A stretch of DNA of 64,000 nt from Caldanaerobius polysaccharolyticus DSM 13641. Lineage in GTDB: Bacteria > Bacillota > Thermoanaerobacteria > Thermoanaerobacterales > Caldanaerobiaceae. The notes beneath the pieces were generated by a model, which saw only the letters and a program-made list of their open reading frames with translations, ran no database searches and was not told the origin of the DNA. Below, in pieces: positions 8,122-17,279 of the stretch. The stretch spans positions 126,376-190,375 of the forward strand of contig NZ_KE386494.1 in NCBI RefSeq assembly GCF_000427425.1. The letters run 5' to 3'. The translations under genes were made by a program, and so were the position numbers. Within the stretch, counting starts at the first letter, position 1; the number at the start of each line of letters is the position of its first letter.

Positions 8122-10368
8122 TTATTCATTTAGCTGCTTTAACCATTCATCAATCATATCCTCATTGACCAGTCCTTGACTAAAAGAAATCGCATTCCTT
8201 AATGGGCTTTGGCTCAAAAACATCCTTATCAATTCATTGTTTTCACAGCCTAAAACCGACTTTTTAGCTACCAATTCCATTATTTTATTATAAATCTCTT
8301 CACCTTTGGGATCATCTTTCAAATCTTGTAGTATAGTGTTCCTATCAAAACTCTTTCTTAATTTTTGCGATGATTTAATATTTACAGTCTCCTTTAACAA
8401 TATCTCTCTTGACGATTTACCCACTAAAATCTCGTATTCCCCTTCTTCCACATACCAGTCTTTGATTTCACATTCATAATATGCAAAGGCTCTTTTATTA
8501 AGTACAAATGAAATTTCTCTCTCTTCGCCTGGTCCTAAATATATCTTATCAAAAGCTTTTAATTCTTTTTCAGGCCTAATTACCAAACTGTTTTTCTTTC
8601 TCACATATAGCTGTATAATCTCTTTACCTGCTCTATTACCTGTGTTCTTCACCTTTACAAAAACCTTTAATGTATCATTATCATTTAATTCTTTTTTCTC
8701 AACTTTTATCCCAGTGTAATCAAATGTTGTATAACTTAAGCCATAACCAAATGGGAAAAGTACTTCCATATCTTTTTTGTCATAATACCTATACCCCACA
8801 AATATACCTTCCCTATATTCTACCCTATCTTTCTCTCCAGGGAAGTTTAAATACGAGGGATTGTCACTTAGCTTCTTGGGAAACGTCTCTGCCAGTTTAC
8901 CACACGGATTCCCTTTGCCAAATAGTAGTTCTGCTATGGCCTTTCCTACTCCTTGTCCTGCTAAATAACATTCAAAAACACCTTTTACCTTGTCTATCCA
9001 GGGCATCTCGATAGCTGAACCATTCATTAAAACTACTATAACATTTTTATTAACCTTAGATACTTCTTCAATAACCAAATTATGTCCATCCGGTAATCTC
9101 ATATGTTGCCTGTCATATCCTTCAGACTCATAACTTTCTGGAAGTCCTGCAAATATAATAACTACATCAGATTTTTGTGCAACCTCTTTTGCTTCACCTA
9201 CTAACTGCGAAGTCGTCTCACCAATTATTAAGTCATAACCATCTGCGTATAAAACTTCTGCTCTATCCTGTACAATTCTTTTGATCTCTTCCAATGGAAT
9301 GTCAATACTGGTAGGTGTTAGATGAGAACTCCCTCCACCTTGATAACGTGGCTCCTTTGCAAAACACCCTATTACACCTATGATTCCTTCTTCTCTTAGT
9401 GGCAACACCTGGTCTTCATTCTTTAATAGTATTATACTTTCCTTTGCGACTTCTTCTGCTAATATATGGTGTGCTTCCTTATCATAAACAGCATTTTCTT
9501 TTCTTTTTTCCACCGCTCTGAACACTATTGTTAATATTCTCTCAACAGCTTTGTCCAAAACTTTTTCTGAAAGTTGCCCACTTCTCACTGCTTCTACTAT
9601 CTTTTTGTCATTTAAGCCTCCATTTCCTGGCATCTCTAAATCAAGCCCTGCTTCTAAAGCTTTAACCCTATCATCAACAGCTCCCCAATCAGATAGTACA
9701 ATTCCATCAATTTCCCATTCTTCTCTGAGAATTTTTGTAAGTAGATACTTGTTTTGTGAACAGTATTCCCCATTTAACTTGTTATATGCAGCCATAATAG
9801 TCCATGGCTTTGCTTCCTTGATTGCTTTTTCAAAACTTGCAAGATAAATCTCTCTTAATGTTCTTTCATCAACTCTCGCATCTACAACAAGCCTTCTATA
9901 TTCTTGATTATTTGCTGCAAAATGTTTTATAGATGTACCAACACCTTGACTCTGTACCCCTTTTATAAATGACGCAGCCAATTCAGATGACAAAAGCGGA
10001 TCCTCAGAATAATACTCAAAGTTTCTCCCACAAAGTGGTGAACGTTTGATATTAACACCTGGCCCTAACAAAATCGAAACCCCTTCTGCTTGACATTCTT
10101 CTCCTATTGCAGCCCCAACTTTTTCAAGCAGAGCTCTATCCCACGAACTTGCCATACATGCCGCAGTTGGAAAACAAGTCGCAGGAACACTTTCACCAAA
10201 ACCTCCATCCTTTGCTTTTCTTAATCCATGCGGGCCATCTGTCATCATTATTGAGGGTATCCCCAACCTCTCAATTGCCTTTGTATGCCATGCATCAAAG
10301 CCCGAACACAAACTTGCTTTTTCTTCTAATGTCATTTGCGAAACGAGATTTTTGATCTGCTGTTCCAC
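8122..10368 (-). CDS. Beta-glucosidase/beta-glycosidase, glycoside hydrolase family 3
   Basis: 748 residues. The N-terminal TIM-barrel domain shows MMTDGPHGLRK, KHFAANNQE and the nucleophile motif IVLSDWGAV with Asp227. The C-terminal alpha/beta sandwich follows (about 300-520), then a fibronectin type III-like domain (about 560-670: VFVKVKNTGNRAGKEIIQLYV). There is no signal peptide, so it likely hydrolyses imported oligosaccharides. The GTG start has GGGGGGA about 8 nt upstream. The codon usage looks more A/T-rich than that of the GH78 gene. It is flanked by repeat copies B and C and ends at a strong terminator, so it may be a separate unit in the same regulon. Exact sugar specificity cannot be read. 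Confidence 0.93.
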   Translation of the reverse strand: MEQQIKNLVSQMTLEEKASLCSGFDAWHTKAIERLGIPSIMMTDGPHGLRKAKDGGFGESVPATCFPTAACMASSWDRALLEKVGAAIGEECQAEGVSILLGPGVNIKRSPLCGRNFEYYSEDPLLSSELAASFIKGVQSQGVGTSIKHFAANNQEYRRLVVDARVDERTLREIYLASFEKAIKEAKPWTIMAAYNKLNGEYCSQNKYLLTKILREEWEIDGIVLSDWGAVDDRVKALEAGLDLEMPGNGGLNDKKIVEAVRSGQLSEKVLDKAVERILTIVFRAVEKRKENAVYDKEAHHILAEEVAKESIILLKNEDQVLPLREEGIIGVIGCFAKEPRYQGGGSSHLTPTSIDIPLEEIKRIVQDRAEVLYADGYDLIIGETTSQLVGEAKEVAQKSDVVIIFAGLPESYESEGYDRQHMRLPDGHNLVIEEVSKVNKNVIVVLMNGSAIEMPWIDKVKGVFECYLAGQGVGKAIAELLFGKGNPCGKLAETFPKKLSDNPSYLNFPGEKDRVEYREGIFVGYRYYDKKDMEVLFPFGYGLSYTTFDYTGIKVEKKELNDNDTLKVFVKVKNTGNRAGKEIIQLYVRKKNSLVIRPEKELKAFDKIYLGPGEEREISFVLNKRAFAYYECEIKDWYVEEGEYEILVGKSSREILLKETVNIKSSQKLRKSFDRNTILQDLKDDPKGEEIYNKIMELVAKKSVLGCENNELIRMFLSQSPLRNAISFSQGLVNEDMIDEWLKQLNE

Positions 10369-10454
10369 TTATTTTGTCCCCCCTTGTTAAAATATTCTTG
10401 TTCAATTTGTGTTTACTTTGTTAATATTATATACATAAAGTAATGTGGACTACA

Positions 10455-10502
10455 ATATAGATAACCAAAAACTCTGGAATGTACTTTTAAACACTTAACG
10501 GG
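10455..10502. repeat. Intergenic repeat copy C, upstream of the GH3 gene
   Basis: Near-identical to copy B (7977-8023), sharing AACCAAAA, CTCTGGAATGTA and TTTTAA blocks in the same order and orientation. It sits between the truncated binding-protein gene and the GH3 start, abutting a hairpin at 10497-10528. Confidence 0.6.
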
Positions 10503-10528
10503 AATGCTTTAAAAAAAGCATCCCCGTT
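10497..10528 (-). terminator. Hairpin after the truncated binding-protein gene
   Basis: On the minus strand AACGGGGATGC pairs with GCATTCCCGTT (one mismatch) around a T/A-rich loop, just after the stop codon at 10552. The usual trailing T-run is absent; the sequence runs straight into repeat copy C. It is probably a weak terminator. Confidence 0.6.
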
Positions 10529-10551
10529 AACATTTCATTTCATCAATCTTT

Positions 10552-11493
10552 TTACTTCTTTAGCCATGAGTCATAAGCACCCTGATATATTTTCAAAACT
10601 TTGTCGATACCCATGCTCTTAACATGCTGTACATAGTTATCCCATTCAGATAAAGGTTTTTCACCAAGGATAAATTTGGTTATATTTTCATCTACATATG
10701 TCTGGACATCAGCCATTATTTGATGCACTGTTTCATCATCTTGTTGATTAAAGCTTAATGCTGGTAAAGATCCGACTGCATACGGAACCATTTTCTTTAA
10801 CGCCTCTATATTATAAGGTGGATTAAACTCTAAATGAGTATCATAGTTAAATAAACAAGGCCATGCACTTTGTATGGGCGAGAAAGTGCCTACTGCTTGT
10901 TTAGCGGATAAACCGTTAGGATTCTTTTGAACGAAGTCAGTATAGTGGTAATGGCCATCACTACTTTTAGTATAAGTTTTACCTTCGTAAGGGCCAAATG
11001 CAATAAAGGCAGATCCCTCTTCACTATAGAAATAATCTAGCCAGCGTATTGTAGCTTCAGGGCATTTATTATTTTTAGTGATTACAGTGTAAGCACCTAA
11101 ATCCACACCACTCATAGGTTCTCTTTGATCGCCATAAGGTCCTTTTATTGGAGCAGCACCAACTACTTTAAAACCAGGAATGGTTTTTGGTAATGTCTCA
11201 TTAAATGCCCTCAAATTTCCACCTAATAATCCGCGATAAGAACCGACAAGATTTTGAGCAACTTTAGCTTCAAATGCCTTCTCATCATTTGTCGCTATTT
11301 CTTTATCAATTAATCCTTCTTTATACATTTGTGCTATCCAAGTAATAGCTTCTTTATACCTAGATTCTATAGGACCATAGTGTATTTCCTTGCTATTTTT
11401 TGGCAAATAAAAACCATCTTCCACTCCCCAAGCTCTAACTAAAGAACGCGCAACACCTATTCCATTACCACTAAATGGTACTTCATCAGACTG
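10552..11493 (-). pseudogene. 5'-truncated sugar ABC substrate-binding protein (LplA/YtcQ-like)
   Basis: The open frame begins right after an in-frame TGA at 11494-11496 and reads DEVPFSGNGIGVARSLVRAWG, then a GTG-led VEDGFYLPKNSKEIHYGPIE and about 280 further residues. The C-terminal part is a good match in style to long (about 500-550 residue) lipoprotein sugar-binding proteins, for example KEAITWIAQMYKEGLIDKEI and IRWLDYFYSEEGSAF. The signal peptide, lipobox and roughly the first 200-250 residues are missing. The 200 bp upstream do not encode them. A deletion or rearrangement has removed the front, and also any permease genes that would have preceded it. It may still be translated from the GTG at 11424 but could not be exported. 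Confidence 0.8.
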
Positions 11494-11708
11494 TCATATT
11501 AATTTTATATTGAGATTATGCTTGTTCTTGTGTATTAGTGTTAATTTAATTATAATTTCCTGCAAAAACACTTTCAAAGTCCAAATTTACTCAAATTAAC
11601 CGAATTTTAGTTATTTCTTTTTAACATTACTCACGCTTTCTCATTCTCTCTCCACTTTTCTCTAGTACGTGCTAAAAACGTCTTGATTCCCATACCAAGC
11701 AACATTAC
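11494..11708. other. Gene-free junction of 215 bp
   Basis: No supported gene. A 25-codon frame directly follows the FtsX-like gene stop on the minus strand (MLLGMGIKTFLARTREKW near its start). It could be the tail of a lost gene but is too short to call. This is where the front of the binding-protein gene was lost. Confidence 0.4.
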
Positions 11709-13940
11709 TTAATCAACCTGTTCTTTGAGAATCTCTGCAGGGGTTATTTTACCAATGCTTCTTCCAGCAAGGTATTTTGTGAGCAAGAAAGTCGCAAAAA
11801 GCACCACAAATCCAGTTAAAATAGCAGTGGGTTTTACATCAATCGAAAGCGCAAAGTCAATCTCTTTAGTGGCAGAAAGCATTAGCGAGTTTATGACAAG
11901 CTTGGAAAAAGGCACGCCCAAAACAAAACCTACCAAAAACGAAAGATTATTAAATCCCAGGAGCATGTACGATACATCTTTGTCTCTATAGCCGAGAATT
12001 TTTAGTATTCCAATCGGCTTTTTATTCTCAGCAACAGCCAGGCTTGAAAGGACGTAAATAATCAAAAGCGCCAACACCGACGCAATCAATACAACCGTGC
12101 TGATGGATTTTTCCAGAGCTTTCGCCGAATCTTTAAAGCTCTTCATAATATACTCTTTGTTTTGTACATCGAATAAAAGACTCTCAGGAATGTCAAGGTA
12201 CCTGTTTGAAAACAATCCCATATAACTTCCCTTTTCAAAACCAAACGCGTTATTAAACTCATCCAAGCCCATATACCCATAATTCCCAACATAAACATTT
12301 GCTATTTTCTTAATTTCTAAGACATACTTTTTGCCATTGAATTTGTTAATTAATTCTATGCTATCCCCTTCTTTTGCATTCAGCTTTTGTGCCAAAGACT
12401 TTGTCAAAACAAGCCCGTCAAACGTAAGTTTTTGCCCTTTCTCATCGGTTATATTCAAAAACTTACTGTCCTTTTTAACGCCATATATCATCACGCTGAA
12501 TTTTTGGCCTTTTACTTCAAAAACCTGAAAGTTAAAAGCTTCGGCTGGCAAAGCTTTAAGGTTTATTTCAGGATGAGGGGAGCTGGAATTTAAAATAAAC
12601 GCGTATTTGTACCTGAAATTCTCTTCGTATGCCTTATTAATGGTATTCATAACAGCGTCCTTCGCGCTCAGGCCGTACAAAAGCAAGGTTGTAGAAAACA
12701 TAACCCCTAGAGCCAATATAAGCTCGCGGCCAATGTGTAAAAGCCCTGTCTTTAACATTATTCGGTTTTTAAATTCAAAGTTATCAAAAAAATTAATCCG
12801 CGGTAACCTATTGTATTTAATCTTCTCGATTCCGTGAAGCATCTCAACGATGCTAAGCTTAAAGAACCTGTTTATTGCCAAATACCCCGATGTCAATATG
12901 AAGACAGCAGGTAAAATCACAGCAATGCCCATCTCGTAAACAGGGTATACCGTCTTTACAATGGGCAGGGTAAAATATTCCCTAAAAAAATTGGTAAGCG
13001 GAATTGCCTCCAAAAATCCCACGCTTGCGCCTAGGACGCTTCCGACTAACCATATGTAAACCGGAAATCTCATAAACACGCTCAAAATTTCTCTTTTTGT
13101 ATACCCCAGCGAATAAAGCGTGCCTATCTCGGCGTGCATGGCGTTGATAAGCCTTCTGATGACTATAAAAAGAATTATAGACGAAATAATTACAATAAAC
13201 AGGCTGAGCGGCAATATAAACTTTTGCACTCCTGATACCTTTAAGTCAGTATATACAATTCTGGGATTTTCATCTCTTAAAACAAAGCCCAAAACATTCC
13301 ACCTGCTATTTATATCTCTTTTAAAGGCATCCACGTCTGCAGGAAGTTTTTTGACCATGTAATAATGATAAGAAGGCTTTGGAATAAACTCCTTTAAGTC
13401 ATCCAGATTCATCACGGCGATTCCAAAATGCTCGGGATCATTTAAAAAATCCTGTTCGTTCTTGATTATGTAGGTATAGTCTGGAAGATAGAAAAAGCCG
13501 CTTATCCTAAAAACCCTGCCTCCGATTAAGATTTTATCCCCTACCTTATAGCCCTGTTTCCCGGCAAAATTGGGATCAATCAATATTTCGCCTTTTGATG
13601 GCAGCCTCCCTTTTTCCACAAAGGGAATATTGATGTGCTTTGACGGCGAGAATATCCTCAATGTCTTGCCATCTTCTTCCCAATCATACGACAATCTCTC
13701 CTCCATCTCGACGCCGTATTTACTTTTCAAATAATCTCTATCCACCTGTTGCAATGTTATAAAATGCCCATCTTCCTGGTTGTAATGCTTAATGTAATAA
13801 TCGTAGTTTTCCCTTATATTTCTCATAGAAACGGCGAAGAGCGCGTATGTCATTGAAGCTATTGCGACGAGGATTATAATGCCCAAGAACTGCGATTTAT
13901 TTCTCAATATAGTCCTTTTGGGAATTCTGTTTAAAACCAT
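11709..13940 (-). CDS. ABC transporter permease, FtsX/MacB-like
   Basis: 743 residues. One N-terminal membrane helix (about 19-38, GIIILVAIASMTYALF), then a large extracytoplasmic domain (about 40-235), three membrane helices (about 240-360), another helix near 400-425, a second outer domain and three C-terminal helices (about 615-740). This is the duplicated FtsX layout of permeases that pair with LolD/MacB ATPases. The ATG at 13940 is chosen: GAGGTGG lies 7 nt upstream, and it overlaps the ATPase stop codon (TGATG). It is the last gene of the galU-hlyD-ABC cluster. The substrate (lipid, peptide or drug) is unknown. Confidence 0.87.
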   Translation of the reverse strand: MVLNRIPKRTILRNKSQFLGIIILVAIASMTYALFAVSMRNIRENYDYYIKHYNQEDGHFITLQQVDRDYLKSKYGVEMEERLSYDWEEDGKTLRIFSPSKHINIPFVEKGRLPSKGEILIDPNFAGKQGYKVGDKILIGGRVFRISGFFYLPDYTYIIKNEQDFLNDPEHFGIAVMNLDDLKEFIPKPSYHYYMVKKLPADVDAFKRDINSRWNVLGFVLRDENPRIVYTDLKVSGVQKFILPLSLFIVIISSIILFIVIRRLINAMHAEIGTLYSLGYTKREILSVFMRFPVYIWLVGSVLGASVGFLEAIPLTNFFREYFTLPIVKTVYPVYEMGIAVILPAVFILTSGYLAINRFFKLSIVEMLHGIEKIKYNRLPRINFFDNFEFKNRIMLKTGLLHIGRELILALGVMFSTTLLLYGLSAKDAVMNTINKAYEENFRYKYAFILNSSSPHPEINLKALPAEAFNFQVFEVKGQKFSVMIYGVKKDSKFLNITDEKGQKLTFDGLVLTKSLAQKLNAKEGDSIELINKFNGKKYVLEIKKIANVYVGNYGYMGLDEFNNAFGFEKGSYMGLFSNRYLDIPESLLFDVQNKEYIMKSFKDSAKALEKSISTVVLIASVLALLIIYVLSSLAVAENKKPIGILKILGYRDKDVSYMLLGFNNLSFLVGFVLGVPFSKLVINSLMLSATKEIDFALSIDVKPTAILTGFVVLFATFLLTKYLAGRSIGKITPAEILKEQVD

Positions 13941-14638
13941 CACCATACCACCTCTTTTGCCGAGATCTTTCCTGGATTTTGAGCAAATTCAACCAATTTG
14001 CCACTTCTAAGCCTCAGGGTGGCGTGGGCCATGCGGGAAATCGCGAGATTGTGGGTGATGATCAGAATGGTGGTATTAAACTCTTCATTGATCTTCTCCA
14101 AAAGACTTAATACCAGTTTAGCACTATCATAATCAAGGGCACCTGTAGGCTCGTCACAAAGTATCACAGAGGGTTTTTTAACAATAGCCCTCGCTATGGC
14201 AACCCTCTGCTGCTGCCCACCTGAAAGCTCAAAAGGAAATTTGTTTTTTTCTGATTCCACGTCCACCATCTTTAAGATCTGGTCAACATCCAAAGGATTC
14301 GAACTTAAGACAGCACTGGCAAGGACATTTTCGTACACAGTAAGGCCATTTACGAGGTTGTAAAACTGGAATACAAAGCCCACCTTCTGGCGGCGGTATT
14401 GGGTGAGCTCCTTTTGACTCATCCTTGTAACCTCTTTTCCATCCACAAACACGCTTCCCTCTTGAGCTACATCAATCCCACCGAGTATGTTAAAAAGCGT
14501 CGTCTTGCCAGAACCAGATGGACCGATAACTGTATAAATTTTGCCCTTCTCAAGCTCAAAACTCACTCCATCTAAGGCTCGTATCTCATTTCCTCCTGCC
14601 TTGTAGACTTTAGTGAGGTTTTCCACCTTTATAAACAT
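13940..14638 (-). CDS. ABC transporter ATP-binding protein, LolD/MacB family
   Basis: About 232 residues. Walker [11 protein letters not shown]-loop [10 protein letters not shown], signature LSGGQQQR, Walker [13 protein letters not shown] and the H-loop IITHN are all present. The FQFYNL Q-loop region is typical of ATPases that drive FtsX-type permeases. The ATG at 14638 is preferred because AGGAG lies 9 nt upstream; the ATG at 14647 overlaps that site. It is translationally coupled to the permease downstream (TGATG overlap). Confidence 0.92.
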   Translation of the reverse strand: MFIKVENLTKVYKAGGNEIRALDGVSFELEKGKIYTVIGPSGSGKTTLFNILGGIDVAQEGSVFVDGKEVTRMSQKELTQYRRQKVGFVFQFYNLVNGLTVYENVLASAVLSSNPLDVDQILKMVDVESEKNKFPFELSGGQQQRVAIARAIVKKPSVILCDEPTGALDYDSAKLVLSLLEKINEEFNTTILIITHNLAISRMAHATLRLRSGKLVEFAQNPGKISAKEVVW

Positions 14639-14668
14639 GCTCACCATCTCCTAAAATTTGAATATATA

Positions 14669-15793
14669 TTAATCCAGTCTCTTTCTGAACCTCAGTACCG
14701 CAGCAGTTAAAAGGATTATTCCCATGGCAACAATTGCATAAATCTGCGGCATAAGTATGGAAGCATGTACCCCTTTTATGATTATTCCCCTTAATATCAC
14801 CAGAAAATATGTCAATGGGAATATATCACTTATAGCTCTTACTACCATAGGCATCTGCTCGCGGGGAAATATAAAACCCGACAATATAATGGTAGGCAGC
14901 AAAGTCAAGAAAGCTCCTTGCATAGCCTGGGTTTGGGTTTTTGCAACCGTGGATATCAATATGCCTATTGCCAGGGAACAGATCACAAAGGCAAATCCTA
15001 AAGTGAGAAGCAGATACACATTGCCATTAATAGGGACATGAAACCAGTACACGCTCAACGCCAGCACCATTAAAAAATCTGTATACCCTATGACCACATA
15101 AGGTATAAGTTTCCCTATCATCAACTCAGCGGATTTCACAGGTGTGAAGATAAGCTGTTCCATGGTCCCCCTCTCTTTTTCCCTGACCAGAGCAAAAGCT
15201 GTAAAGATAACTGTTATATTTTGAATAACCAGGCCCAGCAAACCAGGTATTGTAAAGTTCAAGGTGTTCAATTCAGGATTGTACTCCACTTTGGTCCTCA
15301 AATCTATACCAGATGATACAAAATGCAGTCCTCTTTTAAACAGGTCTCCCCTTACCTTATTATTGAAAAAGGATTGAGCCACCATAACCCCGCTGGATAA
15401 AGCCGTCCGCGCTGTGGTAGGATCCGAGCCATCTATTTTCAAAAGCACGGGTATTGTTTTTTCTTTGTACATTGAAAAATCAGGAGGTATGACCAAAGCA
15501 GCGCGAACTTTTCCTCTGTCAAGTAGGAGGTTTAGTTCTTCCATGCTGTCCACGAAATAATCAGGGTCAAAGTAAAGGGAATTTTTGTACGCCTTTATGA
15601 AATCCCTGCTCTGTTGCGTTTTGCTCTGGTCTAAAACAGCCATAGGTATGTGTTCCACCTCTGTCGCTACAGCGTACGCAAAAAGCAGCAACATGACCAG
15701 AGGCATAACCAGCGATATGATGAGGCTGGGTCTATCTCTTTTTATCTGGATAAACTCTTTCTTCATAATAGCGTAAAGCCTATGCACGTCCAT
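14669..15793 (-). CDS. ABC-2 type export permease (YhhJ/YbhR-like)
   Basis: 374 residues. An N-terminal cytoplasmic stretch (KKEFIQIKRDRPSL) leads into a first helix (SLVMPLVMLLLFAYAVA), a large outer domain (about 45-180), and five C-terminal helices, with the ABC-2 signature region REKERGTMEQLIFTPVK between helices. It ends with LRFRKRLD. Proteins of this build pair with an ATPase and an HlyD-like lipoprotein in drug or solute efflux, and those two genes lie directly upstream. Confidence 0.9.
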   Translation of the reverse strand: MDVHRLYAIMKKEFIQIKRDRPSLIISLVMPLVMLLLFAYAVATEVEHIPMAVLDQSKTQQSRDFIKAYKNSLYFDPDYFVDSMEELNLLLDRGKVRAALVIPPDFSMYKEKTIPVLLKIDGSDPTTARTALSSGVMVAQSFFNNKVRGDLFKRGLHFVSSGIDLRTKVEYNPELNTLNFTIPGLLGLVIQNITVIFTAFALVREKERGTMEQLIFTPVKSAELMIGKLIPYVVIGYTDFLMVLALSVYWFHVPINGNVYLLLTLGFAFVICSLAIGILISTVAKTQTQAMQGAFLTLLPTIILSGFIFPREQMPMVVRAISDIFPLTYFLVILRGIIIKGVHASILMPQIYAIVAMGIILLTAAVLRFRKRLD

Positions 15794-15799
15794 ACCACA

Positions 15800-16522
15800 T
15801 CATCCCTTCACAAATTTCACAAAAACATCTTCAAGGCTATTTAATTTATTTGAACTCTTTATTTCAGCAGGGGTACCAAAAGCCATAAGCCTTCCATCAA
15901 GCATGAATGCCACGTAGTCGCATATCTCAGCTTCATCCATGTAATGGGTCGTAACCAAAACCGATAACCCTTTCAAGGACAAGTTTTTGATAATATTCCA
16001 GAACATCCTCCGGGAAAGGGGATCCACTCCTGATGTGGGCTCATCCAGTATAAGAAGTTTTGGGCTATGGAGCAGGGCGCACCCCAGAGCGAGGCGTTGT
16101 TTCCACCCTCCAGATAGCGTTGATACCAACTGCTTCTCTCTGCCTTTTAAGTCCGCCATCTCAATAATTTCCTTTTCCTTTTCAGCCATTTCTCTTTTGC
16201 CAAGCCCATAAATACTGGAATAAAAATCCAAATTTTCTTTTACAGTAAGATCTTCGTAAAGGCTGAACTTTTGAGACATGTACCCAATGGATTTTTTTAT
16301 TTTTTCCGCATCTTTTTCAATATCGTAGCCTATTACGGATCCACCTCCTGACGTGGGCCTTATAATGCCACATATCATTCTTATGGTAGTGGATTTTCCA
16401 GAACCGTTAGGCCCTAAAAGTCCAAAAATTTTGCCCGTCGGTACTTTTATAGAGAGGTTATCCACGGCCACGATATTGCCAAAACGCTTTGTGAGATTTT
16501 CCAGCTCGATTACGTACTCCAC
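15800..16522 (-). CDS. ABC transporter ATP-binding protein (YbhF/CcmA-like exporter ATPase)
   Basis: About 240 residues. Walker A GPNGSGKST, Q-loop IGYMSQKFSLYEDLTV, signature LSGGWKQRLAL, Walker B LLILDEPTSGVDP and the H-loop VTTHYMDEAE are visible. The DEPTSGVDP and MDEAE motifs are typical of ATPases that drive ABC-2 permeases such as the one 6 nt downstream. The GTG at 16522 is preferred over the ATG at 16549: GAGGTG lies 5 nt before it, and it avoids overlap with the HlyD gene. Confidence 0.92.
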   Translation of the reverse strand: MEYVIELENLTKRFGNIVAVDNLSIKVPTGKIFGLLGPNGSGKSTTIRMICGIIRPTSGGGSVIGYDIEKDAEKIKKSIGYMSQKFSLYEDLTVKENLDFYSSIYGLGKREMAEKEKEIIEMADLKGREKQLVSTLSGGWKQRLALGCALLHSPKLLILDEPTSGVDPLSRRMFWNIIKNLSLKGLSVLVTTHYMDEAEICDYVAFMLDGRLMAFGTPAEIKSSNKLNSLEDVFVKFVKG

Positions 16523-16535
16523 TTTAACACCTCTC

Positions 16536-17276
16536 TCAAATCCTGACATCAGCGAGCATACCCGGCTTTAGATCTTTGATGTGATCCATAATCTGTACCT
16601 TTACCTCGTGGACCACATCTTCTTTTGATGATCGTGTAACGGCATTTTTAGGGGTAAATTCCCCTTCAGGAGAAATAAAAATAACTTTGCCTGTCACATA
16701 GCCTTTCAAGAAGTCCACTTTCACGTAAACCTTTTCATTTAGCGAAACTTTATAAAGTTCCTTTTCAGGCACGTATATTTTGACCCATAGATCCCCGAGG
16801 TCCGACAGCTGCGCTACGATTCCTCCCGACGCAACTACTTCTCCTCTATTTAAATATACGCCTGTTATAGTGCCGTCCATCGGAGCCGTTATAATGCCCT
16901 TTTCCACCGCTAAATTTGCAAGAGAGTACGCTGCCTGAGCCTGTTCCAAATTGAGTTTTGCTGCATCTAACTCTGCTCCATTTGTATTTTTTACCCTATC
17001 ATACTTCAATTGCGCTATGTCCAATGCCGCCTTTGCAGCCTTTGCCTGCTCTTGATACTGCTTCACATCCAGTTGAGCAATTTTCTCGCCTTTTTTCACC
17101 TCATCGCCTTCTTTGACGTAAACATCCGTTATACGCCCGGCAATTTCAGACTGTATATTTACTTCAGTGGCCTCAATTGTCCCCGTGTAAATACGATTGC
17201 TCTGTTTTTCACCAGAACATGCGGAAAAAATTAATACGCTAAATATTAAAAGCAGGCCCAAATAAAAACGCTTCAA
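16536..17276 (-). CDS. HlyD-family periplasmic-adaptor-like lipoprotein of the exporter
   Basis: 246 residues with a lipoprotein signal (LLIFSVLIFSAC, Cys20). The biotinyl-lipoyl-like half motif (NIQSEIAGRITDVYVKEGDEVKKGEKIAQLDV) is followed by a coiled-coil hairpin (about 75-130, YQEQAKAAKAALDIAQLKYD) and the second half (GTITGVYLNRGEVVASGGIVAQL). This is the HlyD/YbhG adaptor layout; in a Gram-positive cell it would be anchored to the outer face of the membrane. The start is TTG with GGGAGGAG upstream. The gene starts 3 nt after galU, so it is probably co-transcribed with it. It is short for an adaptor and ends at DVRI. Confidence 0.88.
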   Translation of the reverse strand: MKRFYLGLLLIFSVLIFSACSGEKQSNRIYTGTIEATEVNIQSEIAGRITDVYVKEGDEVKKGEKIAQLDVKQYQEQAKAAKAALDIAQLKYDRVKNTNGAELDAAKLNLEQAQAAYSLANLAVEKGIITAPMDGTITGVYLNRGEVVASGGIVAQLSDLGDLWVKIYVPEKELYKVSLNEKVYVKVDFLKGYVTGKVIFISPEGEFTPKNAVTRSSKEDVVHEVKVQIMDHIKDLKPGMLADVRI

Positions 17277-17279
17277 ACC

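Noticed and set aside
11631..11705. 25-codon frame after the FtsX-like gene
   Set aside because: Too short to support; possibly the tail of a lost gene, recorded in the gap entry only.
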